Notes under the pieces: model-generated
The model's database searches: none
Told to the model about the DNA's origin: nothing
What the model saw: only the letters and a program-made list of their open reading frames with translations
Assembly (NCBI RefSeq): GCF_001639105.2
Contig: NZ_CP028905.1
Span: 200,467-264,466 of the forward strand
Source: Azospirillum humicireducens
GTDB taxonomy: Bacteria > Pseudomonadota > Alphaproteobacteria > Azospirillales > Azospirillaceae
DNA length: 64,000 bases
Direction of reading: 5' to 3'
Part shown: positions 33,224-40,931 of the stretch, in pieces
Numbering within the stretch: the first letter of the stretch is position 1
How the letters are laid out: each line of letters starts with the position of its first letter
Program-made: the position numbers and the translations under genes

Positions 33224-34471
33224 TCAGGACAGGACCCGTTCCAGCGCCGCGGCGACCCGGTCGACGTCGCCGTCGGCCATGGCCGGGAACAGCGGCAGCG
33301 ACAGCGTATGGGCATAATGGGCCATGGCGCCGGGCAGGGCGAGATCGCCGTAACGGCGGCGCCAGTAGGGTTGGCGATGGACCGGGATATAGTGCACCTG
33401 GGTACCGATGCCCAGGGCGCGCAGGGCCGCCATCACGGCCGAGCGGGTCCGCCCCGCCGCCTCGAAGCCGATGCGCGCGGCGCACAGGTGCCAGGCCGGC
33501 CGGCACCAGGGGACCAGGGCCGGCGGCCGCACCAGCGGGGCCAGCGGAGCCAGCCGCTCGGCATAGAGCGCCATCAGCCGCGCCCGCCGTTCGACGAAGC
33601 GGTCCAGCCGGCCGAGCTGGCTCAGCACCAGGGCGGCGTGGATGTCGGAAAGCCGGTGGTTGAAGCCGGGCTCCGCCATCTCGTAATACCAGGGATTGGG
33701 CTTCCCCTCCGCATCCAGGGCGGCGTCGGGGTCGGCGAAGCCCTGCCCCGCTTCGGGCGCGCGCATCATGCCGTGGTTGCACAGGCGCCGCACCCGCGCC
33801 ATCAGCGCCGGGTCGTTGCCGGTGACCGCCCCGCCCTCCCCGGCCGCGATGGTCTTGACCGGATGGAAGGAGAAGACGGTCAGCGATCCCGCCTCCACCT
33901 CCGGCCGGCCGGCGCCGACCGGCCTCTCGCCTCCCTCGGACAGATCGACCGTGCCGATGGCGTGACAGGCATCCTCGACCAGCGCCAGCCCCTCCGCCTG
34001 CGCAAGCGCGGCAAGGGTGGCCATCGGGGCCGTCTGCCCGGCATAATGGACGGGGGCGAGCGCGCGGACGCGCCAGCCGGCCTTGCGCGCACGGGCGATG
34101 GCGGCCTCGGCCTCGGCGACGCCCATCAGGCCGCTGTCGGGATCGACGTCGGCGAAGGCGACCTCCGCACCGCAGTGGCGGGCGGCGGATGCGGTGGCGA
34201 GGAAGGTGTTGGACGGCACCACCACCGCGTCGCCCGGCCGGATGCCGAGTGCGGCGTAGGACAGCCGCAGCGCCGCGGTGCCGTTGGCGCAGGCCACGGC
34301 CTCGGTCGCGCCGACCCGCATGCTGAGCGCCCGCTCGAAGCCGGCCACCGCCGGCCCCTGGGTCAGCCAGTCGCCGCGCAGCACCGCCGCCACCGCGGCG
34401 ATGTCCTCCTCCTCCACCGACTGGCGGCCATAGGGAAGGAAGGGCAGGTCCCCTGTCGAGGGGCCCGCCAT
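33224..34471 (-). CDS. pseC: DegT/DnrJ/EryC1 aminotransferase, PseC-like
   Basis: PLP-dependent sugar aminotransferase of 415 residues. Landmarks: LTQGPAVAGFERAL, ANGTAALRLSYAALGI, VPSNTFLATASAA, the cofactor-binding VEDACHAIG, and the Schiff-base lysine Lys206 in FSFHPVKTIAAGEGGAV. The C-terminal HYIPVHRQPYWRRRYGD is typical for PseC, which aminates UDP-4-keto-6-deoxy-L-AltNAc in pseudaminic acid synthesis. The ATG overlaps the stop of pseB by one base (TGATG), so the pair is translationally coupled. Later pathway genes are not in the window, so the final product could also be another 4-amino-6-deoxy sugar. Confidence 0.85.
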   Translation of the reverse strand: MAGPSTGDLPFLPYGRQSVEEEDIAAVAAVLRGDWLTQGPAVAGFERALSMRVGATEAVACANGTAALRLSYAALGIRPGDAVVVPSNTFLATASAARHCGAEVAFADVDPDSGLMGVAEAEAAIARARKAGWRVRALAPVHYAGQTAPMATLAALAQAEGLALVEDACHAIGTVDLSEGGERPVGAGRPEVEAGSLTVFSFHPVKTIAAGEGGAVTGNDPALMARVRRLCNHGMMRAPEAGQGFADPDAALDAEGKPNPWYYEMAEPGFNHRLSDIHAALVLSQLGRLDRFVERRARLMALYAERLAPLAPLVRPPALVPWCRPAWHLCAARIGFEAAGRTRSAVMAALRALGIGTQVHYIPVHRQPYWRRRYGDLALPGAMAHYAHTLSLPLFPAMADGDVDRVAAALERVLS

Positions 34472-35463
34472 CAGGGCGCTTCCGCCAGCAGGTCGCGCAG
34501 CCGCTCGCCGTCCAGCCAGTCGTCGTTGCCGTCGCTGGCATAGCGGAAGCCGTCGGCCACCGGGCGGGCGTTCAGCCGTTCATAGGGCGCATGCTGCCAG
34601 AAAGTGAAGGCCGGCTCGATGACATAGCGGTCGGCCAGTTCGTAGGTCTGGCGGGAATCGTCCTCGGTGATCATCACCTCGTGCAGCTTCTCGCCCGGCC
34701 GGATGCCGACGATCCTCTGCGGCAGGTCCGGCGCCATGGCGCGGGCGAGGTCGGCGATGCGCATGCTGGGGATCTTCGGCACGAAGATCTCGCCGCCCTG
34801 CATCATGGCGAAGCAGGACAGCACGAAATCGACGCCATGCTGCAGGGTGATCCAGAAACGGGTCATCCGCTCGTCGGTGACCGGCAGATGGTCGGCTCCC
34901 TCGGCGATCATCTTGCGGAACAGCGGCACGACGCTGCCGCGCGACCCCACCACGTTGCCGTAGCGCACCACCGCGAAGCGGGTGTCGAGCGCGCCGGACA
35001 GGTTGTTGGCGGCGATGAAGATCTTGTCCGACGCCAGCTTGCTGGCGCCATAGAGGTTGATCGGGTTGGCCGCCTTGTCGGTCGACAGCGCGACGACGCG
35101 CCGCACCCCCATCGACAGCGCCGCCCGCACCACATTCTCCGCCCCATAGACGTTGGTGTGGATGCATTCCATCGGGTTGTATTCGGCGGCCGGCACATGC
35201 TTCAGCGCCGCGGCATGGACGCAGAAATCGACGCCGCGCATCGCCAGCTCCAGCCGCTCGCGGTCGCGCACGTCGCCGATGAAATAGCGCAACGTCGGCG
35301 CCCAGTCCGCCGGCATGCGCTGCTGCATCTCGTACTGCTTGAACTCGTCGCGGGAGAAGATGATGACCCGGCGCGGCCTGGAATGCCGCATCACCGTCTC
35401 GACGAAGCGGCGCCCGAAGGACCCGGTTCCCCCCGTCACCAGGATCGAGCGGCCATCCAGCAT
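34471..35463 (-). CDS. pseB: UDP-N-acetylglucosamine 4,6-dehydratase (inverting), PseB-like
   Basis: Short-chain dehydrogenase-type enzyme of 330 residues. It shows the nucleotide-binding ILVTGGTGSFGRRFVETVM, the PseB-characteristic IIFSRDEFKQYEMQQRM, YFIGDVRDRERLELAM, HAAALKHVPAAEYNPMECIHTNV, and the active-site block STDKAANPINLYGASKLASDK. The start at MLDGRS matches family length and has GGCGGGG 6 nt upstream; in-frame codons upstream encode a low-complexity lead and are rejected. First step of pseudaminic-type sugar synthesis, with the product passed to PseC. Such sugars usually decorate flagellin or surface glycans. Confidence 0.92.
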   Translation of the reverse strand: MLDGRSILVTGGTGSFGRRFVETVMRHSRPRRVIIFSRDEFKQYEMQQRMPADWAPTLRYFIGDVRDRERLELAMRGVDFCVHAAALKHVPAAEYNPMECIHTNVYGAENVVRAALSMGVRRVVALSTDKAANPINLYGASKLASDKIFIAANNLSGALDTRFAVVRYGNVVGSRGSVVPLFRKMIAEGADHLPVTDERMTRFWITLQHGVDFVLSCFAMMQGGEIFVPKIPSMRIADLARAMAPDLPQRIVGIRPGEKLHEVMITEDDSRQTYELADRYVIEPAFTFWQHAPYERLNARPVADGFRYASDGNDDWLDGERLRDLLAEAP

Positions 35464-35775
35464 GCGCAGCCCCGCCTCAAGCCCGGTGCCGTCGCCGGAC
35501 GGGACGGCACCGTCCGATCCACTCCCGATCCCTGGGGCCGCAGTCCATGGCTTGGCTCCGCCCGTCTTGCTGGAGTGTGTCGTCACCGCCGGTTCCGTCC
35601 GTTGAAGCCGCATCGCCCGAAGCCACCGGCCCGCCGGCCGGATGGTCGGGACGGGCATCGCATCGGGACTGGAATGAACCCCGACCGTAACCGGTGCTTT
35701 CTGAGGATCGGGTTAATTCAGGACGCCCCCGGGCGCAAGACCCGTCGGCAGACAACCGGGTTCAGGCTGGCGGGT
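35464..35775. other. Non-coding interval upstream of pseB
   Basis: About 312 nt between the GT4 gene and pseB, same strand. It should carry the pseB promoter. The right end begins a GC-rich tandem repeat that runs into the 3' end of the GT4 gene; otherwise no feature is seen. Confidence 0.4.
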
Positions 35776-35821
35776 TCAGGCCGGCGGGTTCAGGCCGGCA
35801 GGCGACCGGCCGGCCTGAACC
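35759..35821. repeat. Tandem GGTTCAGGC repeat with strong hairpin at the 3' end of the GT4 gene
   Basis: The motif GGTTCAGGCYGGCGG occurs three times with a 15-nt period. The last copy, GGTTCAGGCCGG (35787-35798), pairs perfectly with CCGGCCTGAACC (35810-35821), giving a 12-bp stem with an 11-nt loop. It covers the last codons and stop of the GT4 gene, so the repeat extends the protein tail (SPAGLNPPA) and may also serve as a transcription-terminating or mRNA-stabilising structure. Confidence 0.6.
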
Positions 35822-37044
35822 TCCTCCAGCAGGCGGATCTGCGCCGGCAGGCAGATGGAGGCGAGGTCGAAGCGTTCCACCGCCGTCATCCTTGCGGCGG
35901 CGGACAGGGCGGCGCGCAGGTCCGGGTCGTCCAACACCGTCTCCACCCGGTCGGCGAGCGCCATGGGATCGAAGAAATCCGTCAGCAGCCCGTTCACCCC
36001 ATCCTCGATCACCTCGGCGACCGGCGGCGTGTCGGACCCGACGATGACGGTGCCGCAGGCCATCGCCTCCAGCATCGACCAGGACAGGACGAAGGGAAAG
36101 GTCAGGTAGATGTGGGCGCGCGAGATGCGCAGGACCGACAGGTAGTCCTCATAGGGCAGCTTTCCCAGCACATGCAGCCGCGCCGCCTCATGTCTGGGCG
36201 TGCCGGCGGCGTCCAGCATCGTCTCCCGCCACATCGTCTCCCGCCAGCTGCCGCCGCCCTCGGGCGGAGCGCCATAGCTGACCTCATCGCCGCCGACCAT
36301 CAGGATGTGCAGATTGGGCCGGCGCCGCAGCAGCTCCGCCGCCGCCCGCATGAAGGTGGGAAAGCCGCGGTAGGGCTCCAGGTTGCGGGCGACATAGGTC
36401 ACCACCTCGTCCTCGCGCGACAGGCGGCGGCCGTCGGGCAGGGTGACGGTGGCGGCCGGATCCGGCCGGCATACCGAGGTATCGACCCCGTCATGGATCA
36501 CCGAGATGCGCGGACGGAAGGCGTCGGGATGCTGACGCCGCTGCCATTCCGTCGGGCTGACGCCCCAGTCCATCGCGTCCAGCCCGGCCAGCAGGGCGGC
36601 GTTCTTGGTGCGGATGCGGCAGCGTGTCTCGAGCGTCACCGCCCGGTCCGGGTCGAAGCCGACATCCGAGCCGTCGGCCCGATAGAAGAACTCGCAATAG
36701 AGCAGCAGGCGCGCGTCCGGGAACAGATCCTTCAGGTACAGGGCCTCGCCCCAGCCGGGATGCGCGCAGATCACGTCGGGGGTGAACCCCTCCTTCTGCA
36801 GGGCCAGCCCGGCGCGCACGGCACCCTGCCCGTGCAGGACCTGCCCTTCGAACATACGGATGTAGGGGTGGGTGTTCTCCCCCGGCTCGCGCGTCGGCCG
36901 GTAGAGCGCCATCTGCACGCCGGCCGGCAGCTCGCGCCTGGCTTTGCCGATGCAGGCGACCTGATGGGCCGGATCCGCCGCGAAATGGCGGACGAGATGC
37001 TTGTATTGGCCGGGAGTGTTCTGGTGAACGAACAGGATCCGCAT
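35776..37044 (-). CDS. Family 4 glycosyltransferase (paralogue of the 24.8-kb gene)
   Basis: 422-residue GT-B enzyme. N-terminal MRILFVHQNTPGQYKHLVRHFA, middle PDVICAHPGWGEALYLKDLFPDARLLLYCEFFYRADGSDVGFDPD (strikingly like the paralogue), SVIHDGVDTSV, and C-terminal ARNLEPYRGFPTFMRAAAELL, LGKLPYEDYLSVLRISRAHIYLTFPFVLSWSMLEAMACGTVIVGSDTPPVAEVI. A 15-bp in-frame tandem duplication gives WRETMWRETM around residues 267-276. The shared HPGWG and CE[FY][FY]YR blocks mark both as one subfamily. Probably works on surface glycans or glycosylated proteins; its position next to pseB does not prove a common pathway. Confidence 0.88.
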   Translation of the reverse strand: MRILFVHQNTPGQYKHLVRHFAADPAHQVACIGKARRELPAGVQMALYRPTREPGENTHPYIRMFEGQVLHGQGAVRAGLALQKEGFTPDVICAHPGWGEALYLKDLFPDARLLLYCEFFYRADGSDVGFDPDRAVTLETRCRIRTKNAALLAGLDAMDWGVSPTEWQRRQHPDAFRPRISVIHDGVDTSVCRPDPAATVTLPDGRRLSREDEVVTYVARNLEPYRGFPTFMRAAAELLRRRPNLHILMVGGDEVSYGAPPEGGGSWRETMWRETMLDAAGTPRHEAARLHVLGKLPYEDYLSVLRISRAHIYLTFPFVLSWSMLEAMACGTVIVGSDTPPVAEVIEDGVNGLLTDFFDPMALADRVETVLDDPDLRAALSAAARMTAVERFDLASICLPAQIRLLEEVQAGRSPAGLNPPA

Positions 37045-37295
37045 GGAAAAACAGTACCCGGAAGACGAAGAACGGGGCGATAGCCTGCAACCATCCGGCG
37101 CCGCTGTCGATGGGGAAGACCCAGCCGGAAGGATCGTTCCGTCCCTGCCGCCCGGTCTATAAGGTATCGGTTTGCCGGCATTGGCCGGGGAACCGCAAGA
37201 TGGAGCGCCCCTTCCTTGTCCTCCACCGGATCCTCTCCCGGAACCTCCGCCTTGCCGGACGATGACGGCGGCCCTGCGGACACCGGGGTGTTGCC

Positions 37296-37808
37296 ATGAT
37301 GCGGATCCGTCCGGCGCTGCTGTTCGCCGCCAGCCTGCTCCTTCACACGTCCGGGATCTCCGCCATGTCGCCCCTGCCCTTCTTCCAGCGGGTCGAGCGC
37401 GTCGGCCTGCTTTGCGTGGTGGATGCCGACGGCGGCCTGTCCGCCGATCTCGGGGCAGGCCTTGGCGACGATGCGCTGTGCGGCCGGGCCGCTGCGGTGT
37501 TGTCGGACCTGCTGGCCTCCGGCCCGGCGGTCACGGCATTCGCCCCCAACGATGCCCGCATCGCCGATCCCGGTACCCTGCTGCTGCTGGTCCATGCCAC
37601 GCTGCGCCCGGATGACAAGGGACAGGGCGGGCGGCTCCTTGCGCTCGCTGCGACCCTTCAGCGCACTGGATCCGTCGGCGGCGCGCCCTTTTTCATGACA
37701 CCGCCCCAGGCTTTGGCGCTCTCCGGTGGAGTTGAGGAAAATCTTTTGGATTCAATGCTTCGCCGTCTGTTCCACCCGCTGGCGAAAGCGTTGGGCGCCA
37801 ATCCCTGA
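37296..37808 (+). CDS. Small secreted hypothetical protein
   Basis: 170 residues with a clear Sec signal peptide (MMRIRPALLFAASLLLHTSGISA) and a mature part without a recognised domain (RVERVGLLCVVDADGGLSADLGAGLGDDALCGRAAAVLSDLL, then PNDARIADPGTLLLLVHATLR and FHPLAKALGANP). Two cysteines could form a disulphide. It is transcribed toward the replication gene and its 3' end lies only 10 nt from an iteron copy. Envelope function presumed, nothing more can be said. Confidence 0.65.
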   Translation: MMRIRPALLFAASLLLHTSGISAMSPLPFFQRVERVGLLCVVDADGGLSADLGAGLGDDALCGRAAAVLSDLLASGPAVTAFAPNDARIADPGTLLLLVHATLRPDDKGQGGRLLALAATLQRTGSVGGAPFFMTPPQALALSGGVEENLLDSMLRRLFHPLAKALGANP

Positions 37809-37928
37809 GAGACGGGGTTTGGAGTCTTGTCGCAGGGGGTGCCGGCCCCGCAGGGATGAGGATTGTGCAGACGAAGCGCCGGTTCCGGTCGGTTGGAGAG
37901 TTGATGAACCGGCACTCCGAAGCCAGTG

Positions 37929-38873
37929 TCACCGGCAAAGCTGCGCGAACTTGCGCTCCGGGATCGGAGGCGGCGAGGGGTGCAGCATCAATCCCTGCTC
38001 TTCCACATCCACCCGCGCGTCGGGATAGACGGCGAGTGCCAATTGAAGCGCTTCGATGAAGCGCTTGCGGAAATCGCGCAGGCGGCTGTAACCGGCGCCG
38101 AATTGTTCGAACACCGCCGGCCAGGTGATGGGAGTGGAGCGGTTCAGGCTGTGCAGCCGGTAGGCCAGCCAGATATAGATGTCGATGCTGGTGCTGTTGT
38201 TCTGGATATGGCGCAGCGCCGGTTCCCAGATCGGCACCGGATGGGCCTTCAGCTCGCGGAAGAAGGCCTCGGACAGCAGGACGCGGTCTTCCCACAGCGA
38301 TCCCTGGCCCGGTTCCGCACCGGCATTCGTCGAGAAATGGATGCCGCCCTTGACGATCGACCCTTTTTCGAAGCCGATGCTGTGGGCGTCCTCCCAGGCG
38401 AAGGTCAGGTTGCAGGCGGCGATGCGCGAAGCCTGCTCGCGGATGTCGCGATAGGTCTGGCCGCCCACCGACAGGCCCATGCGGTCCAGCCACTCGTGCA
38501 TGCTGCGGCCCAGCTCGACCTCGCGGCTGTCTGTCTGGATCGCCCGTGTCTGCAGATACAGCAGGATCATCCGCGCGCGGCTGCCGTACGGAACACCGTA
38601 AAGCTTAAAGCCACCGTTGCGGATCGGCAGTCGTCCGGGTTCGATCAGCAAGCGGATCTTATGTCCGCGACGCTCCCAGGGCTGGTCATCGGGAAGACGA
38701 CGATGCGGCAGGGCCGTCAGCGCAAAACCTGAATAGGTGATGCCAAGCTCCTGCCGCTCCTCTTCGAGGACGGCAGCGGCGACATCGACTAGCGAACGCT
38801 GATCCGGATCGGTTTGGAGCGCCTTCGCCTGGTCGCGTCCCAACTGGGTGATCAGGGTGTGTATCTGTCCCAT
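37929..38873 (-). CDS. repA: RepA-family plasmid replication initiator
   Basis: About 314 residues. The stretch LTALPHRRLPDDQPWERRGHKIRLLIEPG, followed by YGVPYGSRARMILLYLQTRAIQTDSREVELGRSMHEWLDRMGL, is the conserved core of the RepA/RPA replication proteins of alphaproteobacterial secondary replicons. The C-terminal half contains DIYIWLAYRLHSLNRSTPITWPAVFEQFGAGYSRLRDFRKRFIEAL, a winged-helix-like region for iteron binding. ATG is preferred; a TTG 63 nt upstream is adjacent to an iteron and would extend the protein. No partition genes lie next to it here. It binds the nearby iterons and opens the origin. Confidence 0.88.
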   Translation of the reverse strand: MGQIHTLITQLGRDQAKALQTDPDQRSLVDVAAAVLEEERQELGITYSGFALTALPHRRLPDDQPWERRGHKIRLLIEPGRLPIRNGGFKLYGVPYGSRARMILLYLQTRAIQTDSREVELGRSMHEWLDRMGLSVGGQTYRDIREQASRIAACNLTFAWEDAHSIGFEKGSIVKGGIHFSTNAGAEPGQGSLWEDRVLLSEAFFRELKAHPVPIWEPALRHIQNNSTSIDIYIWLAYRLHSLNRSTPITWPAVFEQFGAGYSRLRDFRKRFIEALQLALAVYPDARVDVEEQGLMLHPSPPPIPERKFAQLCR

Positions 38874-39449
38874 AGCGAGCTGACCTTGGCACGACTTTGC
38901 GGTCAACGCTATATCACGCTCGGTTAGTGCCAGCAATTTGGAGTCTTGTCGCTCAAACTATTTGTACGGTTATTTGATTCAGTTAATAGTTTGCGCGACA
39001 AGACTCCAGTAGAGAATCGCGAGTCGCGCGACAAAACTCCAGAACTCCCGCGACAAGACTCCAGCGGATAGTCCGCATTGCCTGTGGATTTTTCGGCTGA
39101 CGCGACAAGACTCCAAGCGGGACATTTCGATTCGGCCCCGAATCGCTTCGGAGTCGCTCATTTCCGAGTCGCGTAAGCGAATCGACGACGACTCGTCGAT
39201 GATTCACACCTTTCCATGCCGCTCCCCGCGGGTTTGCCCGCAGCCGGGCTTGGAGTTCTGTCGCGCCCTTTCCGGCTCGGCTCTCCCGTGAGCCGTTCGC
39301 GAGAGCCCCATCCGGCTCGCGGCGGGGCTGTCCGACGGCAAGGCGGCAAGGGGGGCGCGACAAGACTCCAACCTTCATCCTGGCCTTGGTGTTTCCCCTG
39401 GTCCCGGATGCGCGTTGCCCGAGGGGGCGTGTTTGGAGTCTTGTCTCGC
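38874..39449. other. Iteron replication origin region
   Basis: Eight copies of a 14-15-nt iteron with core TGGAGTCTTGTCGC lie here, and a ninth at 37819-37833 beyond the 3' end of repA. Plus orientation: 38938-38952, 39250-39264 (CT/TC variant), 39433-39449 (2-nt insertion). Minus orientation: 38995-39008, 39028-39041 (one mismatch), 39050-39063, 39102-39115, 39357-39370. An AT-rich segment at about 38953-38992 is a good unwinding candidate, and TGTGGATTT near 39083 is a weak DnaA-box match. Extra GAGTCGC half-sites occur around 39021-39175. The block sits directly upstream of repA, as in autoregulated iteron plasmids. Downstream to 39620 no gene is seen. Confidence 0.85.
38938..39449. repeat. 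Iteron array, both orientations
   Basis: Eight dispersed copies of TGGAGTCTTGTCGC and its complement GCGACAAGACTCCA, five on the minus strand and three on the plus strand. Spacing varies: in the minus-strand group the copies start 22 to 52 nt apart, and the outer copies are 100 nt or more apart. The first copy overlaps the region just 5' of repA and could act as an autoregulatory operator. Confidence 0.88.
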
Positions 39450-39622
39450 CTTCCTCCCGGAAGGGGCGCTCCGGTCGGGTGGGTCTCGGAGGGGTGCTTG
39501 TGAAGCGCGGAAAACGCGGTCTATAACGAACCGCCATGGCGCCGGCCCCCAGGCTTTGCCTTACAGGGGCTTCCGGCGCCCCACCACACGCTCACACAAC
39601 AGATGGCGGCAGGTTGACCTTC

Positions 39623-39644
39623 TTTACCGTCCATGGACGGCAAA
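39623..39644 (-). ncRNA. Right-end hairpin, candidate 3' part of the TnpB guide (omega) RNA
   Basis: A 22-nt palindromic stem-loop immediately 3' of tnpB, preceded on the minus strand by the last tnpB codons ACTCATGCCGTGAGGC, which can also form a small stem. In characterised IS605-type TnpB elements the guide RNA spans the tnpB 3' end and right end, with the guide taken from flanking DNA. By analogy this region would be the scaffold. No expression evidence is available from sequence. Confidence 0.45.
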
Positions 39645-39654
39645 TTCTCAAGCC

Positions 39655-40824
39655 TCACGGCATGAGTTCCTGCTTCACCGAGGACTGCCCAGGATGCCGA
39701 GGCACCCCAGGACTGACATCCCCTCCACAGGCAGTCACCGCCAGTCCGGCGGCCAGAATATTTTGTGCGGCGTTATGGTCCCGGTCATGATGAGCACCGC
39801 AGTGCGGGCACACCCATGCACGATCAGCCAGTGTCAGTATATGTCCGGTCGCTCCACACGCGCTGCAGGTTTTGGTCGACGGATAAAACCGACTGATCTG
39901 AACCAGCGTTCTTCCATACCACGCCGCTTTGTAGTTCAGCTGACGGAGAAGCTCTCCCCAGCTGGCATCGGCGATCGCACGACTGTGGCGCTTTGTCCGC
40001 AGCATACCTTCAACCGACAATGTCTCAACCGCGATCACTTGGTTTTCGTTGATCAATCGACGAGACAGCTTATGCAGGAAGTCCTGTCTGGCGTGGCGGA
40101 CGGCAGCATGGGCGCGCGCCTGTTTCAACTTAGCCTTCGTCCAGTTTCTGGAGCCTTTTTGTTTGTGCGCCAGACGGCGCTGTTCTCGAACCAGCCGCTT
40201 CTGACGTTTGGACAGATGGCGCGGGTTGGCAATTTTCTCTCCGGTGCTGAGGACAGCAAGGTTTGTCAGCCCGAGATCGATGCCCACCGCACTGCCACCG
40301 CTCAAAGGTTTGATGGAGGCCGTAACACGGCAAGCGACGTACCAGCGCCCGTCCGGCTCCCGAATCACCGTGACCGTGCTCGGTTCACCAGGAAGTACAC
40401 GCGACCACACCACGGCCAAAGGCTCTTTCATCTTTGCCAGCGTGAGCATGCCATTGCGGTAGGTGAAGCCGGACTTGGTAAACTCCGCCGACTGTCGGCT
40501 GTCCTTCCGGCGGAATTGTGGGTAACGGGCGCGTTTGTGAAAGAAGCGCTGGTAAGCCGCCTCAAGATGGCGCAGGCACTGTTGGAGCGGGACGCTGGAC
40601 ACTTCGTTCAACCACACAAACTCGGGCTGTTTTTTCAGTGCCGTCAGCATGGCGTTCGTCTGGGTGAAGCCGCATCGCTCCTTGCGCTCCTTCCACGCCG
40701 CTTCTCGCAGTGTACGGGCACGGTTATAGATAACACGCACGCAGCCGAACGTTCGATTCAGCAAGTCCGTTTGCTGCGTCGTGGGATAGAAACGAAAACG
40801 GTAGGAGCATTCGACCGGATTCAT
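39655..40824 (-). CDS. tnpB: TnpB, RNA-guided endonuclease of IS200/IS605 family
   Basis: 389 residues. N-terminal helix-turn-helix part (YRFRFYPTTQQTDLLNRTFGCVRVIYNRAR). RuvC-like catalytic acids are all visible: Asp183 in GIDLGLTNLAVL, Glu267 in VIAVETLSVEGM and the Asp of DRDHNAAQNI (347-349). The zinc ribbon is intact: CSAC at 320-323 and CPHC at 339-342. Thus an intact, probably active nuclease. The start at MNPVECSY fits the family; the upstream extension is rejected. It lies between the replication origin and manC, divergent from the latter. Confidence 0.93.
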   Translation of the reverse strand: MNPVECSYRFRFYPTTQQTDLLNRTFGCVRVIYNRARTLREAAWKERKERCGFTQTNAMLTALKKQPEFVWLNEVSSVPLQQCLRHLEAAYQRFFHKRARYPQFRRKDSRQSAEFTKSGFTYRNGMLTLAKMKEPLAVVWSRVLPGEPSTVTVIREPDGRWYVACRVTASIKPLSGGSAVGIDLGLTNLAVLSTGEKIANPRHLSKRQKRLVREQRRLAHKQKGSRNWTKAKLKQARAHAAVRHARQDFLHKLSRRLINENQVIAVETLSVEGMLRTKRHSRAIADASWGELLRQLNYKAAWYGRTLVQISRFYPSTKTCSACGATGHILTLADRAWVCPHCGAHHDRDHNAAQNILAAGLAVTACGGDVSPGVPRHPGQSSVKQELMP

Positions 40825-40894
40825 AGAATTCTTATACCAGGAGTTGCGGCAATGTTCAAGTTTTGTTCTGCCGCCGAACACCCATACTTCCTCT

Positions 40895-40910
40895 GCCGCC
40901 GATCGGCGGC
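40895..40910. promoter_or_regulatory. Perfect palindrome in the manC leader
   Basis: GCCGCCGATCGGCGGC, a 16-nt perfect dyad 21 nt upstream of the manC start and about 70 nt from the tnpB start. It could be an operator, a leader hairpin affecting manC translation, or part of the insertion-element end. Confidence 0.4.
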
Positions 40911-40931
40911 GCCCTCTATACGGAGAGCCCA

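Larger units (their letters stand above)
39611..40860 (-). mobile_element. IS1341-type (IS200/IS605 family) element with tnpB only
   Basis: The element holds one gene, tnpB, and no tnpA within reach. Eleven nt after the tnpB stop lies a perfect or near-perfect 22-nt palindrome (39623-39644; half TTTACCGTCCA, centre CCATGG), the expected subterminal hairpin of the right end. GGTTGAC just outside could include the flank. The left end upstream of tnpB (about 40825-40860) has no clear hairpin, so both outer limits are approximate. Single-strand transposition would require TnpA in trans. Confidence 0.7.

Noticed and set aside
34591-37083. Long plus-strand open frame (830 residues) opposite pseB and GT4
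   Set aside because: Shadow frame with no conserved features; the minus-strand genes have complete motifs.
38885-38901. Sigma-54-like TTGGCACGACTTTGC sequence upstream of repA
   Set aside because: Spacing between GG and GC is one base short and it points away from repA.
39420-39600. Possible small genes between the origin and the TnpB element
   Set aside because: Frames present have no ribosome site, start inside iterons and show no domain.
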